Assembly (NCBI RefSeq): GCF_025397915.1
Contig: NZ_JALIDZ010000001.1
Coordinates: 1-64,000 of the forward strand
Source of the DNA: Microbaculum marinisediminis
GTDB taxonomy: Bacteria > Pseudomonadota > Alphaproteobacteria > Rhizobiales > Tepidamorphaceae
DNA: 64,000 nt
Direction of reading: 5' to 3'
The stretch's first letter is position 1. Each line of letters opens with the position of its first letter. This document shows, one piece after another, positions 43,192 to 51,762 of the stretch. The position numbers and the translations under genes were made by a program. The notes under the pieces were generated by a model. That model ran no database searches. It was not told the DNA's origin and saw nothing but the letters and a program-made list of their open reading frames with translations.

Positions 43192-43629
43192 ATGCCCAAG
43201 CTCACCGTCACCGAAATCACCAACGCCGATGTCGAGGCCGTGGCCGACCTGTGGGCGCGCTGCGGCCTGACCCGGCCGTGGAACGATCCGCACACCGACA
43301 TCGCCTTCGCCCGCGCGGCGCCGAGCGCCACGATCCTCGTCGGCCGCGCCGACGGGGCCATCGCCGCCAGCGCCATGGTCGGCCACGACGGCCACCGCGG
43401 CACCGTCTACTACGTCTGCGTCGATCCGCGACGCCAGGGCAGCGGGCTCGGCCGCGAGATCATGGCCGCAGCCGAGGACTGGCTGCGCGGCCAGGGCGTG
43501 TGGAAGCTCAACCTGATGGTGCGCACCGACAACACCAAGGTGATCGATTTCTACACATCGGTCGGCTACGACGTCGAGGAACGGGTCAACATGGCGAAAT
43601 GGCTCGATCCGGCGAAGAAACCTGCGTGA
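43192..43629 (+). CDS. GNAT acetyltransferase (YpeA-like)
   Basis: A 145-residue GNAT protein. The acetyl-CoA binding motif (YYVCVDPRRQGSGLGREIM, about 73-91) and the terminal DFYTSVGYDVEERV helix-strand match the YpeA branch. Acceptor unknown. An AGGAGG ribosome site precedes the ATG at 43192. The DNA immediately before it is the duplicated oxidase end. Confidence 0.88.
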   Translation: MPKLTVTEITNADVEAVADLWARCGLTRPWNDPHTDIAFARAAPSATILVGRADGAIAASAMVGHDGHRGTVYYVCVDPRRQGSGLGREIMAAAEDWLRGQGVWKLNLMVRTDNTKVIDFYTSVGYDVEERVNMAKWLDPAKKPA

Positions 43630-43711
43630 TATCCGGTCGCCGCATCAACACAGCGTCACCGCTGGGCCGGTCAGGGCATGCGGCCTGAGAACCGGGTGAA
43701 GCGGCCGCACC

Positions 43712-44470
43712 TCACAGCAGGTTCATCTGGCCGTCGTCCTTGTCGGTCTTTCTCGTCGGCTTTTTCGGCGCCTCGCGCGTTTCCGCCGGCGGTGTCGTCG
43801 CCTCGGCAAGCGGCGTCTGGATGGCCGGATCGTCGTTGGCCACCGAATTGACCCGCGTCGAGATCGGGAAGGCCTCGAAGAAATCCTCCGGCGCGGGCTC
43901 GAGGATATCGGCGACATCCTTCGGCGCGTTCGCCTCTGCGTCGAGCCAGCGGTCGAAATCGCGCGGCTGCACCACCACCGGCATGCGGTCGTGCAGCGGC
44001 ATCAGCGTCTTGTTGGCGTCGGTGGTGACGATCGTGGCGGTGTCGAGCTCGCTGCCGTCGGCACCGAGCCAGGTTTCCCACAGCCCCGCGAAGGCGAAGG
44101 GCCCGCGATCGGGCCGGCGGATCAGGTGCGGCACCTTGCGCCCGAGATCGGTCTTCTGCCACTCGTAGAACCCGTCGGCGGGGATGAGGCAGCGGTGATG
44201 ACGCATGGCGCCGCGAAAGGCGGGCTTGGTCGCCACCGTGTCGCCGCGCGCGTTGATCAGGGTCGGGAATCCCTTGGGATCCTTCAGCCAGGAGGGCAAC
44301 AGCCCCCAGCGCATCAGCGCGAAGGAACGCTGGCCGTGGACGAGACGGACGACGGCGATCGGCTGGGTCGGCGCGATGTTGTAGCGCGGCGGATAGTTGG
44401 GCTGTTCGGGAAAGCCGAAAAAGGCGCGTATCTCCTGCGGCGGCAGGGACAGGCTGTAGCGGCCGCACAT
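43712..44470 (-). CDS. SOS response-associated peptidase (SRAP/YedK/HMCES)
   Basis: A 252-residue SRAP protein that crosslinks to abasic sites in single-stranded DNA through its N-terminal Cys. MCGRYS at the start gives Cys2; the conserved RYNIAPTQ, MRWGLLPSW, NARGDTV and HRCLIPADGFYEW (catalytic His and Glu) blocks are present. The C-terminal 30 residues are low-complexity and not part of the fold. Faces the upstream GNAT gene and diverges from a Nudix gene. Confidence 0.93.
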   Translation of the reverse strand: MCGRYSLSLPPQEIRAFFGFPEQPNYPPRYNIAPTQPIAVVRLVHGQRSFALMRWGLLPSWLKDPKGFPTLINARGDTVATKPAFRGAMRHHRCLIPADGFYEWQKTDLGRKVPHLIRRPDRGPFAFAGLWETWLGADGSELDTATIVTTDANKTLMPLHDRMPVVVQPRDFDRWLDAEANAPKDVADILEPAPEDFFEAFPISTRVNSVANDDPAIQTPLAEATTPPAETREAPKKPTRKTDKDDGQMNLL

Positions 44471-44556
44471 GCGCTTGCCTCCATGTCGATGCCGCTTTGA
44501 AGCACAGTCGACGGGATGGCATCAACGCCCGCTTCACCGTGCTAGTCTCGCCGGCA

Positions 44557-45012
44557 ATGACGCGCTCGACCGATTCCGACCCCCGCGCCTATCCGAAGAC
44601 GCCGCTTGTCGCCGTATCGGCCTCGGTGTTTCGCGAGGATAAGGTGCTGCTTGCCCGCCGCGGCCGGCCGCCGCTCGACGGCCTCTGGAGCCTGCCCGGC
44701 GGGCTGGTCGAGCCGGGCGAGGCCCTCAGCGCGGCCGCCGCGCGCGAGGTTTTCGAGGAGACGGGGGTAAGGGCGGAGATCCTCGGCGTCGCCGACGTGG
44801 TCGAGGTGATCCGGCATGACGCGGCCGGCGCGGTGGCGCGGCACTACGTCATCGTGTCGTTTGCCGCGCGCTGGCTCTCCGGCAACGGCGAAACCAGCCC
44901 GGAAGCCGCGGAAATCGCCTGGCGGCGTCCCGACGACCTGTCCGGGCTGCCCCTGACCGACGGCACGCCGGCGGTGGTCGACAAGGCGGCGGACCTGCTG
45001 GCGCGCGAATAG
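44557..45012 (+). CDS. Nudix hydrolase
   Basis: A 151-residue Nudix protein with a full catalytic box (GGLVEPGEALSAAAAREV followed by FEETGV, about residues 46-69), which binds Mg and cleaves nucleoside-diphosphate-X bonds. ADP-ribose-type substrates are common in this branch but not proven. Start is ATG 44557. Next to the TIGR02301 gene, an adjacency I associate with Hyphomicrobiales. Confidence 0.9.
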   Translation: MTRSTDSDPRAYPKTPLVAVSASVFREDKVLLARRGRPPLDGLWSLPGGLVEPGEALSAAAAREVFEETGVRAEILGVADVVEVIRHDAAGAVARHYVIVSFAARWLSGNGETSPEAAEIAWRRPDDLSGLPLTDGTPAVVDKAADLLARE

Positions 45013-45066
45013 CCGCACGGGGAGAGCCGATTGAGATCGGCGGCGCGGCGGACTAGATATGGTCCC

Positions 45067-45492
45067 ATGGAGAAACGGAAGCCCGCCATCGGCAAGGCCG
45101 CGCGCGCCGGTGTGATCGCCCTGGCGGCGGCACTGGTGCCGGCGCTTGCGCCCGTATCGGGCCCGGCGACCGCCCAGACTCTGCCGACGGCACCGCCCTA
45201 CGAAAGGGAAATGCACCGGCTCGCCGAGATCCTCGGCGCCGTGCACTACCTGCGCCAGCTCTGCGACGCCGACGAGGGCCAGACCTGGCGCACGATGATG
45301 CAGCAACTCATCGACGCGGAGAATCCGTCCACGGAACGGCGCGCCAAGCTGGTCGACAGCTTCAATCGCGGCTATCGCGGCTTCGAGCAGACCTATCATA
45401 CCTGCACCGAGACCGCCGTCTGGGTGATCAACAACTACATGGCCGAGGGCGCGGAGATCGCGCAACGCATCGCCACCCGCTACGGGCAGTAG
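45067..45492 (+). CDS. TIGR02301-family exported protein
   Basis: A 141-residue protein with a signal peptide (about residues 1-35, ending ATAQT). The mature part has the conserved family pattern (LAEILGAVHYLRQLCDADEGQTWR, FNRGYRGFEQTYHTCTETA) with two cysteines likely to pair. The family is restricted to alphaproteobacteria and its function is unknown. Its stop is only four bases from the stop of the convergent LysE gene. Confidence 0.82.
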   Translation: MEKRKPAIGKAARAGVIALAAALVPALAPVSGPATAQTLPTAPPYEREMHRLAEILGAVHYLRQLCDADEGQTWRTMMQQLIDAENPSTERRAKLVDSFNRGYRGFEQTYHTCTETAVWVINNYMAEGAEIAQRIATRYGQ

Positions 45493-45496
45493 CGGA

Positions 45497-46144
45497 CTAC
45501 GGAATGATGTGAGTCAGCAGGACGTCTAGGATCAGCGCGCCGCCGAAGGCGGCGAGCAGGATGCCGGAGACGATGTTGATGCGCCGCAGCGTCCTTTCCG
45601 ACAGCAGATGGCGGATGCGCGAGACGAAGGCGGCGAGCCCGGCCCACCACAGCAGCGCTCCGCCGCTGACCGCCAGAACCATCAGTCCCGCCGCCGTATA
45701 GTCGCCCTCCGGCAGCAGGTCGTTGCCGATCATGCCGCCGAAGATGCCGATGAAACCGAGCAGCGCGCCGGGGTTCGTGATGGTGATCAGGAAGGTCGCC
45801 GGCACGATGCGCACCGCGGAATCGCCCATATGCGCGGCGGCGCGGGGCGAGCCGTGCGGCGGCGTCGCGATGATGAACCCGCCAAACACGATCAGGATGA
45901 CGCCGCCGACAAGCTTGATGAACTCGCTGTGGCTGGTGACGGCCTCGGCCGCGGCGCTGATGCCGAACGCCGCGATCAGTGCCAGAAGCCCGTCGCCGAG
46001 CGCCGCGCCGACGCCGGCGAGAACCGCCGGCCAGAAGCCGAAATGCAGGGCGCGGCCGATGCAGATGACGTTGACGGGTCCGACCGGCGCCGAGACGACG
46101 ATACCAATCAGGAGTCCGACCGGGATGACCAACAGGCTGTTCAT
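45497..46144 (-). CDS. LysE-family amino-acid exporter
   Basis: A 215-residue inner-membrane protein with six predicted helices and the LysE/RhtB N-terminal signature GLLIGIVVSAPVGPVNVICI. Family members export lysine, arginine, threonine or homoserine lactones; the substrate is not predictable. Convergent and almost abutting with the TIGR02301 gene, with no room for a separate terminator. Confidence 0.87.
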   Translation of the reverse strand: MNSLLVIPVGLLIGIVVSAPVGPVNVICIGRALHFGFWPAVLAGVGAALGDGLLALIAAFGISAAAEAVTSHSEFIKLVGGVILIVFGGFIIATPPHGSPRAAAHMGDSAVRIVPATFLITITNPGALLGFIGIFGGMIGNDLLPEGDYTAAGLMVLAVSGGALLWWAGLAAFVSRIRHLLSERTLRRINIVSGILLAAFGGALILDVLLTHIIP

Positions 46145-46319
46145 ATCCCTCGAGACTACCGGCGCGCCTTTAAGAAATCTCTCGTCTTTCGTTCTTATGG
46201 CGTCCGGGCCGCCGTCACAACAGGCTCATTGCCGCCAGGCCTGTCGCCGCGACGGGTCGAACCGGGCGCGTTGCGAACAGGCGACTTGACCGGGCCGCCC
46301 GCACGGCGATCATGGCGCC

Positions 46320-47045
46320 ATGTATCCCGATCAGACCACGATCCTGGCCACCATGCTGTTCGCCGCCGCGATTGCGGCCGCGCCGGCCGCCGCCCCTACA
46401 GCGTTCGCGCAGACCCCAACGTTCGCGCAGAACCCAGCGTTGGCGCAGAACCCGGCGTTCGCACAGAACAAGGTGAAGACGGAAACGATCCAGGTCGCGC
46501 CCGTGGACGAAGACGCCGCGGAGGACGGCGCGCCGGAGGATGTCCCGCCGGGGGACGGCATACCGGCGGATGGGGACGCGCTGCCGCAGGTCCTCTACGA
46601 CTGGTCTCTGCTGCCACCGCCGGTCAGGCGCATGCGCGAGCAGATCATGGAGGCGGCCCACAGCGGCGACCTCGAACGCATGCGCGTCGTGCTCGAATCC
46701 AACGAGCTGCCGCCGATCGTCTCCTTCGGCGGCGAGACCGATCCGATCGACTACTGGAGACAGGCCGGCGGCGACCCGGAGGGGCGCGAGATCCTGGCGA
46801 TCATGATCGAGATCCTTGAAGCGGGCTTCGTCCATCTCGACGAGGGCACGCCGCAGGAAATGTACGTGTGGCCCTACTTCCAAGCCCTGCCTCTCGACTC
46901 GCTGACGCCCTCGCAGGAGGTCGAGCTCTACAAGCTGATCACGCCGCATGACCGGCAGGGCATGGAGGAATTCGGCGCCTACATGTTCTATCGGCTCGGC
47001 ATCGGCCCGGACGGCACCTGGCATTTCTTCGTCGCCGGCGACTGA
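46320..47045 (+). CDS. exported hypothetical protein with AQNPx repeats
   Basis: A 241-residue protein: signal peptide (about 1-30), then four tandem hexapeptides of the FAQNPA type, an acidic linker, and a conserved-looking C-terminal region (LPPPVRRMREQIMEAAHSGDLERMRVVL... through TWHFF). The HSGDLERMR segment resembles an ankyrin-like helix pair, though no full repeat is seen. Periplasmic function unknown; similar proteins seem common in Hyphomicrobiales. Confidence 0.7.
   Translation: MYPDQTTILATMLFAAAIAAAPAAAPTAFAQTPTFAQNPALAQNPAFAQNKVKTETIQVAPVDEDAAEDGAPEDVPPGDGIPADGDALPQVLYDWSLLPPPVRRMREQIMEAAHSGDLERMRVVLESNELPPIVSFGGETDPIDYWRQAGGDPEGREILAIMIEILEAGFVHLDEGTPQEMYVWPYFQALPLDSLTPSQEVELYKLITPHDRQGMEEFGAYMFYRLGIGPDGTWHFFVAGD
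46404..46475 (+). repeat. four 18-bp tandem repeats in the signal-peptide exit region
   Basis: Units at 46404-46421, 46422-46439, 46440-46457 and 46458-46475 follow the pattern TTCGCGCAGAACCCAGCG, giving [18 protein letters not shown] and FAQNKV. In frame, so repeat-number changes would only lengthen or shorten the linker after the signal peptide. Confidence 0.85.
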
Positions 47046-47069
47046 GCCCACGCGCCCGCCCTGCATTCC

Positions 47070-47087
47070 CGGCCCCGATCCGGGCCG
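47070..47087 (+). terminator. weak hairpin after the AQNPx gene
   Basis: CGGCCC (47070-47075) and GGGCCG (47082-47087) with a 6-base loop, 25 bp past the stop; a short CTTT follows at about 47093. Possible terminator. Confidence 0.35.
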
Positions 47088-47266
47088 CCCCGCCTTTACC
47101 ACGTGGCGGCGAACGGCTTGCCAACCGGGAACGATTACGCCACGCTGCGAATCGTAGTCGGCTTTATTCCAGAAATCCCAGCGATTTCAAAGACTAACTT
47201 CTCGTGTCTTCCCGCACGGAGATCACGGTACCGGCGGGGGGCTATCGTGCCTGCAGGAGGAACCCG

Positions 47267-48826
47267 ATGAGGATTTCGCGTCGCCGTTTGTCTTTCGCTG
47301 CCGCCGCTGCCTGCTTTGGCCTGATAGCCGCCTTCCCCGCCTTCGCGCCGCGCGCCGACGCGCAGCGTCTCGAACGCAGCATGCCGTGGATCATGCCGTT
47401 CGATGTCGGACAGCCGCTGCCGAGCAGTCCCGCGAAGGCCATCACCAGCCAGCGGCAGGTCTACGATTTCATGTGGGAGAGCTTCGTCGCCATCAACTGG
47501 CCGCAGCTGAACAGCGGCAATCGCGCCCAGCCCGACCGGAACGCCACGCTCGCGCACTGGGGCAGCGGCCTGGAATCCGAAGGGCCGGTCGTGTGGCAGA
47601 GCTACCGCAGGCCGAACGAGGTTTTCGTGAAGCCCAAGCAGTGGCCGATCAGGTGGAACGACACGCCGAACCTGCAGTCGCTCTGCACGACGCCGGGCAT
47701 CGGCCAGCCGATGACGGTCAATTCGTTCTCGACCAACTACTCCGACTTCTCCGACGGGCTGAACCAGCCGTTCATCCAGGCCAACTATCCGACCGGCCCG
47801 GTGACCGACCAGAACGGCAACTACCTGCGCTACGAAGTCGGCATGAACCAGGCCTACTTCACGTATGTCGGCCGCTACCGCTACTACAACGCCAACAAGC
47901 AAGTGAGGGCGGTCGCCCGCTACATCGACTTCGTGGAGAAGCGCGGCAAGGCCCCAGCGCCGTCAAACAAGCGCAAGGCCAAACGCTTCCAGCCGCTGCC
48001 GAACGGCACGGAGGCTTATCTGAGCAGCTTGCCCGACTATGCCCGCCAGGGGATCGTCGAATGGAAGGCGGCCTGGAAGATCCTGGGCGGGGACGACGTT
48101 CCGGAGCGCTTCTACCGCCGCGCGGCGTATTTCCTGAATCCCGACGGCAGCTGCGTGGGGCCCTATATCGCCGGTCTCGTCGGCCTGCATATCCACCGCG
48201 TCACCAAGAACGGCGGCCATATCGGCGCCACCTTCGAACAGGTCGACAACACCAGCCTGCAGCCCGAGTACAGCTCACGCAGGGTGCCCGGCGCGGCCGG
48301 GCTTCCCCCGCACGCCTCGCTCAACCCGGGCGGCGAGACCCCGCCGGCCTATCCGAACGGCTACGCGATCTGCGGCCCGCTGGGGATCGGATGCCAGTCG
48401 GGCATCGGCGGCAACCTGCCGGCGCCGATCAAGGACGGCGCGGCCCTGCCGGGCGCCCCGCAGATCACCAATGTCGTTCGCGCGGTGCCGATTCCGGCCG
48501 AGGTGCAGGACGTCAACGCGAAGTGGCGGTCACGGCTCAAGGGAAGCGTCTGGTTCTACTACCAGATGATCGGTGCCCAGAACCGCAACATCGACGTGCC
48601 CAATCCCGATCTCGGTCCGGGCGTGCGCGGGGCGCAGGTCTCCAACACGACCAACCTGATCAACACCACGCTGGAGTCCTATACCCAGAAGGGCTGGAGC
48701 TGCGCGCAGTGCCACCAGAACGCGTTTCCGCTGGGCGTGAGCCAGCCGCTGCCGCCGTTCGGGCAGGCCTGGGACCCGCTCCACACGATCAGCTTCCTTT
48801 TGCAGAACGCCCAGACCAACAAGTGA
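47267..48826 (+). CDS. exported protein with a single c-type haem motif
   Basis: A 519-residue exported protein I do not recognise beyond a general cytochrome-c-family label. Signal peptide at about 1-35 (RISRRRLSF then hydrophobic; Tat or Sec). The bulk is Tyr/Asn/Pro-rich with several blocks that look structured (YDFMWESFVAINWP, YFTYVGRYRYYNANK, IVEWKAAWKILG). One CAQCH haem-binding motif is at residues 479-483 near the C-terminus. An AGGAGG site precedes the ATG at 47267. No redox partner is adjacent. It may be a periplasmic mono-haem oxidoreductase or binding protein. Confidence 0.75.
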   Translation: MRISRRRLSFAAAAACFGLIAAFPAFAPRADAQRLERSMPWIMPFDVGQPLPSSPAKAITSQRQVYDFMWESFVAINWPQLNSGNRAQPDRNATLAHWGSGLESEGPVVWQSYRRPNEVFVKPKQWPIRWNDTPNLQSLCTTPGIGQPMTVNSFSTNYSDFSDGLNQPFIQANYPTGPVTDQNGNYLRYEVGMNQAYFTYVGRYRYYNANKQVRAVARYIDFVEKRGKAPAPSNKRKAKRFQPLPNGTEAYLSSLPDYARQGIVEWKAAWKILGGDDVPERFYRRAAYFLNPDGSCVGPYIAGLVGLHIHRVTKNGGHIGATFEQVDNTSLQPEYSSRRVPGAAGLPPHASLNPGGETPPAYPNGYAICGPLGIGCQSGIGGNLPAPIKDGAALPGAPQITNVVRAVPIPAEVQDVNAKWRSRLKGSVWFYYQMIGAQNRNIDVPNPDLGPGVRGAQVSNTTNLINTTLESYTQKGWSCAQCHQNAFPLGVSQPLPPFGQAWDPLHTISFLLQNAQTNK

Positions 48827-48846
48827 GCGCCGGGAATTGAGCGCCG
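48824..48846 (+). repeat. repeated stop-codon 9-mer after the haem protein
   Basis: TGAGCGCCG, containing the stop codon at 48824-48826, recurs 14 bp later at 48838-48846. Short, but it follows the same stop-associated pattern seen elsewhere in the window. Confidence 0.5.
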
Positions 48847-48847
48847 C

Positions 48848-49330
48848 TCACTCGGCCTCGTCGGCGAGGGCATCGAGCCCCTTGCCTAAGAGGGCGTGGG
48901 CGACCATGGGCTCGGACCGGCTACCGAGGCTCTCGTAGAAACCGGCCGCCTCCTCGTTGCCCGGCACCGCCGTCCACCAGACGAAGCCATGGCCGCGCCT
49001 GCGGCATTCGGCGGCGACGCGGGCGACGAGCCTGCGGGCCAGGCCGTGCCGGCGGAAGGCCGGGGCGACAAAGAGGTCGATCAGATAGAAGCCGGCGGCG
49101 GCATGCTCGGTCTCGTAGGTGTCGCACCAGGCGGCATAACCGGCGGCGACAGCATCGACCTCGGCGACGATCAGCTCGAAGCGCGGCGTCTCGCCGAACG
49201 CGTCGCGCAATAGGAGATCGCGGGTCATCTTGCCGGCGACGGCGCCGACATGTGCGTTGAGGCCGTCGATCATCGCCAGCAACCGGTCGGCGTCGGCCGG
49301 GGCGGCGGGGCGGACGAGGATCGATGCCAT
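48848..49330 (-). CDS. GNAT acetyltransferase
   Basis: A 160-residue GNAT protein: N-terminal VRPAAPADADRLLAMIDGLNAHVG, acetyl-CoA loop LFVAPAFRRHGLARRLVARVA (about 92-112) and the terminal NEEAAGFYESLGSR. Acceptor unknown. It follows dihydroorotase on the same strand by 27 bp and is probably cotranscribed. Confidence 0.87.
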   Translation of the reverse strand: MASILVRPAAPADADRLLAMIDGLNAHVGAVAGKMTRDLLLRDAFGETPRFELIVAEVDAVAAGYAAWCDTYETEHAAAGFYLIDLFVAPAFRRHGLARRLVARVAAECRRRGHGFVWWTAVPGNEEAAGFYESLGSRSEPMVAHALLGKGLDALADEAE

Positions 49331-49340
49331 GAACGGCCCC

Positions 49341-49369
49341 AGCTTCCCTAGCTTCCCCTAGCTTCGGGG
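49341..49369. repeat. three-unit ~10-bp tandem repeat over the dihydroorotase stop
   Basis: AGCTTCCCT, AGCTTCCCCT and AGCTTCGGGG follow each other; the leftward stop codon (49358-49360) is built from the repeat unit, and near-copies of it continue downstream. Confidence 0.6.
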
Positions 49370-50692
49370 CAGGGTCTCGAGGAAGCGCACCGGCTCGCCG
49401 GTGGCGGGGGCGAGCAGATCGCCCTCCCACATGACGACGCGGCCGCGCACCATCGTGCCGACCGGCCAGGCCGACACGGTGTGGCCGGCATAGGGGGTCC
49501 AGGCGCATCGCGAGGCGATCCAGTCGTCGGTGATCTCCTGCCGGCGGCGCATGTCAACGATGGTGAAGTCGGCGTCGTAGCCTGCCGCGATGCGGCCCTT
49601 GCACGCGATCTGGAACAGCCGCGCGGGGCCCGCGCTGGTCATGTCGACGAAGCGCTCGATCGACAGGCAGCCCGCGTTGACCTGATCGAGCATGATCGGC
49701 ACCAGCGTCTGCACGCCGGCCATGCCGGAGGGCGAGTCGGGATAGGGTTTGGCCTTCTCCTCCAGCGTGTGCGGGGCGTGGTCGGAGCCGAGAATGTCGG
49801 CGGTGCCGTTGGCGAGCCCCGCCCACAGTCCGATGCGATGGCGCGAATCGCGGACCGGCGGGTTCATCTGCAGCTTGGTGCCCAGGCTGGCGTAGCTGTC
49901 GGCGGTCAGGGTCAGATGGTGCGGCGTGACCTCGACGCTGGCGACGTCCTTGTGGTGGGCGAGGAAGGCCATCTCCTCGGCCGTCGAGACGTGCAGGATA
50001 TGGATGCGCCGGCCGGCGGCGCGGGCGAGCCGCACCAGCCGCTGCGTGGCCAGCATCGCCGCCGTCTCGTCGCGCCAGACCGGATGGGTCTCCGGCCTGC
50101 CGGGCTCGCGCAGGCCGGCGCGCTCGCGCAGGCGCGGCTCGTCCTCGGCATGGAAGGCGGCGCGGCGGCGGATATGGCGCAGGACGACGTCGATGTCCTC
50201 GTCGTCCTCGAGCAGCAGCGTGCCTGTGGAGGAGCCGACGAACACCTTCACGCCGGCGCAGCCGGGCAGCATCTCCAGCTCGCCGAGCTCACGGGCGTTC
50301 TCGCGGGTGCCGCCCATGAAGAAGGCGTGGTCGCAATGCATGCGCCCGCGGGCGCGCTCCAGCTTGTCCTCGAGCGCGGCGGCGCTGACCGTCTGCGGAT
50401 CGGTGTTGGGCATCTCGAACACGGCGGTGACGCCGCCGAGGACGGCGGCGCGGGAGCCCGATTCCAGGTCCTCCTTGTGCTCGGCGCCCGGCTCGCGGAA
50501 ATGCACCTGGGTGTCGATGACGCCAGGCAGGATGGTGAGGCCGAAACAGTCGATGGTCTCGCCGGCCGAAGCCGATCCGAGATCGCCGATTGCCATGATG
50601 CGCCCGTCGCTGACGCCGATATCGCGAACGCCGACGCCATCATGGTTGACCACGACCCCGCCCTTGAGGATCACATCGAATGTCGCGCCCAT
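49358..50692 (-). CDS. pyrC: dihydroorotase (Q-V-H metal-motif type)
   Basis: Amidohydrolase of 444 residues closing carbamoyl-aspartate to dihydroorotate in pyrimidine synthesis. The carboxylated-Lys region (GCAGVKVFVGSSTGTLL), HAEDE, ILHVSTAEEM and GSDHAPH motifs are present. The first metal motif reads DTQVHFREPG, with Gln in place of the usual first His of HxH (Q62-V-H64); a known dihydroorotase branch has this change. The start at 50692 gives the family length; an in-frame ATG at 50758 adds 22 residues. Confidence 0.87.
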   Translation of the reverse strand: MGATFDVILKGGVVVNHDGVGVRDIGVSDGRIMAIGDLGSASAGETIDCFGLTILPGVIDTQVHFREPGAEHKEDLESGSRAAVLGGVTAVFEMPNTDPQTVSAAALEDKLERARGRMHCDHAFFMGGTRENARELGELEMLPGCAGVKVFVGSSTGTLLLEDDEDIDVVLRHIRRRAAFHAEDEPRLRERAGLREPGRPETHPVWRDETAAMLATQRLVRLARAAGRRIHILHVSTAEEMAFLAHHKDVASVEVTPHHLTLTADSYASLGTKLQMNPPVRDSRHRIGLWAGLANGTADILGSDHAPHTLEEKAKPYPDSPSGMAGVQTLVPIMLDQVNAGCLSIERFVDMTSAGPARLFQIACKGRIAAGYDADFTIVDMRRRQEITDDWIASRCAWTPYAGHTVSAWPVGTMVRGRVVMWEGDLLAPATGEPVRFLETLPRS

Positions 50693-50829
50693 GCCTTCCG
50701 CCCGGCCCTCCGCCTGCCTGCTTGCCTCGACCACCGTCGAGAAATACCTAATGTCCATGCCGGCCGATTGAAACCGGCGTACACGGTATCAACGCGAAAC
50801 GGAAAACCAGCGCAAGGGGCAACGTTCAC

Positions 50830-51762
50830 ATGTCGGACCATCAGGCGACCGTTCTCGGCGGCCGCAGCGTGATCGCGGTTTCCGGGCCGGAAGCCCGCGA
50901 TTTCCTGCAGGGCCTCGTCACTTCGGACGTGGAAACCCTGGCCGAGGGGACGGCGCGCAACGCCGCGCTTCTGACGCCGCAGGGCAAGATCCTGTTCGAA
51001 TTCATGATCTTCCGGGCCGGCGCGGACCAGTTCCTGCTCGATTGCCCCGCCGACACGGTGGCAGAGCTCGCCAAGCGCCTGACCTTCTACAAGCTGCGGG
51101 CGAAGGTCGAGATCGCCGCGCAGCCGGACAAGGCGGTGGTGGCGCTGTGGGACAGCGACGCGCAGCCGCACCCCTCCGCCTTCGCCGATCCGCGGCTTGC
51201 CGCGCTCGGCTGGCGCGCGCTGCTTCCCGCGTCCGAGGCACAGACCGTCGCCGGGCAAGGCGGGAGCGTGCACGAAGCGGACTATCATGCGCGGCGCATC
51301 GCGCTCGGTGTCGCCGAACTGGGAGCGGACTACGCGAGCAGCGCCGCGTTCCCGCACGAGGCCAATCTGGATCAGCTCGGCGGCGTCGACTTCAAGAAGG
51401 GCTGCTATGTCGGCCAGGAGGTGGTGTCGCGCATGCAGCATCGCGGGACCGCCCGCAGCCGCTTCGTGCCGGTGGCGATTAGCGGCACCGCGCCGGATGC
51501 GGGGCCGACGGTGGAAGCGGGGACGACGGTGGAAGCGGGCGGCAAGGCGGTCGGCACCATGGGCTCCTCGTCCGGCGACACGGGACTGGCGCTGCTGCGG
51601 CTCGACCGGATCGGCGATGCGGTCGCGGCCGGCAACCCGATCACGGCCGGCGACGCGACGCTGACGCCGCACAAGCCCGACTGGGCCGGGTTCGACTGGC
51701 CAGTGGAAGACCAACAGGCGGGAGACCAACAGGCGGGGCAGCACTCCGGCGCGACCTCATGA
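50830..51762 (+). CDS. ygfZ: folate-binding Fe-S maintenance protein YgfZ (GcvT-like)
   Basis: A 310-residue GcvT-fold protein with the diagnostic KGCYVGQEVVSRMQHRG motif (near 195-211) that binds tetrahydrofolate and supports repair of iron-sulfur enzymes. Two in-frame tandem duplications are visible: PTVEAGTTVEAG (51505-51540) and, at the C-terminus, DQQAGDQQAG (51709-51738). It diverges from pyrC and overlaps the HD gene by four bases (ATGA). Confidence 0.9.
   Translation: MSDHQATVLGGRSVIAVSGPEARDFLQGLVTSDVETLAEGTARNAALLTPQGKILFEFMIFRAGADQFLLDCPADTVAELAKRLTFYKLRAKVEIAAQPDKAVVALWDSDAQPHPSAFADPRLAALGWRALLPASEAQTVAGQGGSVHEADYHARRIALGVAELGADYASSAAFPHEANLDQLGGVDFKKGCYVGQEVVSRMQHRGTARSRFVPVAISGTAPDAGPTVEAGTTVEAGGKAVGTMGSSSGDTGLALLRLDRIGDAVAAGNPITAGDATLTPHKPDWAGFDWPVEDQQAGDQQAGQHSGATS
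51709..51738 (+). repeat. two-unit 15-bp tandem repeat near the ygfZ 3' end
   Basis: GACCAACAGGCGGGA at 51709-51723 and GACCAACAGGCGGGG at 51724-51738, in frame, extending the C-terminal tail just before the stop. Confidence 0.8.
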
